From Vibrio chagasii (GTDB lineage Bacteria; Pseudomonadota; Gammaproteobacteria; Enterobacterales; Vibrionaceae), in NCBI RefSeq assembly GCF_024347355.1, contig NZ_AP025469.1, positions 1 through 58,987 on the forward strand: a DNA stretch of 58,987 bases. The letters are read 5' to 3'. A model generated the notes under the pieces. It saw only the letters and a program-made list of their open reading frames with translations, was not told the origin of the DNA and did no database searches. Below, piece after piece: positions 58,587 to 58,987 of this stretch; positions within the stretch are counted from its first letter, which is position 1; every line of letters begins with the position of its first letter. The position numbers and the translations under genes are program-made.

Positions 58587-58987
58587 GTGCCTGATAGCGT
58601 ACTTCTCCAAGAAATTCTCAAATATGGAAATCTCTTGATATCCCCGGTATTTATAGCTGGAGCTACATATTGGTTAAAGTGCAAAATCGATACTGCAAAC
58701 TCTAGAACCAAAATGGAGCAAGACCGTAAAACAGCCGAAGAGCTGGGGAAAATTAAGCAGAAACTAGATGATGCAAATTTCCCAAATATTCTTAGTAAGT
58801 TAGCGTCGACAACCGAGTTAGTCGAAACAATTCAGAATGAAATTTCTAATAAATCTTGGGTTAATCAGCAGATTTTTCCAATAAGACAGGAAATCATGCA
58901 GATTGTGACTAGAGCGGTTACTGATTTGAGGGAGTTGGTTTATTTACGTAATCAAGCATATTTAAATTTCCACCATATATATTATGA
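58587..58987 (+). CDS. Origin-spanning membrane-anchored coiled-coil protein, 5' part
   Basis: An open frame starts at GTG 58587, about 10 bases after an AGGA ribosome binding site, and runs off the right edge with two bases of a codon left over. Adding base 1 of the window gives GAA and continues in frame to a stop at 472, for a total of 290 aa. Residues about 15-30 form one hydrophobic segment (LLISPVFIAGATYWL). A charged, helix-rich stretch follows, so it is probably a membrane-anchored coiled-coil protein. I do not recognise the family. The in-phase junction is the main evidence that the window is a closed circle. Confidence 0.75.
   Translation, partial: MPDSVLLQEILKYGNLLISPVFIAGATYWLKCKIDTANSRTKMEQDRKTAEELGKIKQKLDDANFPNILSKLASTTELVETIQNEISNKSWVNQQIFPIRQEIMQIVTRAVTDLRELVYLRNQAYLNFHHIYY

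Overview
The window looks like one complete circular conjugative plasmid of about 59 kb, cut open inside a gene. The reading frame that leaves the right edge at 58987 re-enters the left edge in phase and closes at 472. F-type transfer genes, an iteron replicon, parAB, umuDC and several small-gene styles point to a marine gamma-proteobacterium, most likely Vibrio or a relative. That host call is inference from gene families, not from a database search.

Layout. (1) 58.6 kb across the junction to 10.4 kb is an accessory and stability region: a membrane-anchored coiled-coil protein, an AlbA_2/Schlafen-type protein that may sit in an integron-like cassette, a serine resolvase with upstream repeats, a Fis-like protein, a run of minus-strand small genes including an FRG-domain protein and several tiny membrane proteins, mazEF, a tyrosine recombinase, an HTH replication-type protein and an S24 (CI/LexA-like) repressor. 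(2) 10.6-31.8 kb is a plus-strand F-type type IV secretion operon in the order traA-L-E-K-B-V-C-trbI-W-U-trbC-N-F-trbB-H-G, then a Rap1a-like secreted protein, a minus-strand gene, and traD. (3) 31.9-38.4 kb holds a probable frameshifted membrane gene and a 1924-aa MOB-F relaxase/helicase TraI with an unusual AT-rich primase-like C-terminus. (4) 38.4-39.3 kb holds a ribbon-helix-helix-like relaxosome candidate and oriT, with a nic region closely matching that of F. (5) 39.3-49.5 kb is the leading region. By analogy with F it enters the recipient first. All of its genes lie on the minus strand, so the transferred plus strand is their template. (6) 49.7-54.8 kb holds parB, parA, a RepA-like ATPase, a replication initiator and about nine iterons. 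(7) 55-57.5 kb holds umuD, a frameshifted umuC and a secreted nuclease, bracketed by inverted copies of an 84-bp repeat.

The most unusual system is the leading region. Five promoters share an identical -35 TTGACT, a 17-bp spacer and -10 TAAAAT, with a conserved block upstream. Five genes share a short 5' leader ending in the ribosome binding site. Two of the promoters lie directly downstream of duplicated, highly structured ~195-bp elements, which are paired with a 120-bp element conserved at 117/120 positions. A further ~103-nt nested hairpin lies nearby. This architecture resembles the duplicated single-stranded promoter/primosome sites (Frpo/ssi) of F. I propose that it drives immediate expression of unknown, possibly anti-defence, genes in the recipient, including a DndB-like DGQHR protein.

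The tra operon starts next to a divergent S24 repressor and runs through a structured leader with a terminator-like hairpin. This suggests RecA/SOS-responsive control of transfer.
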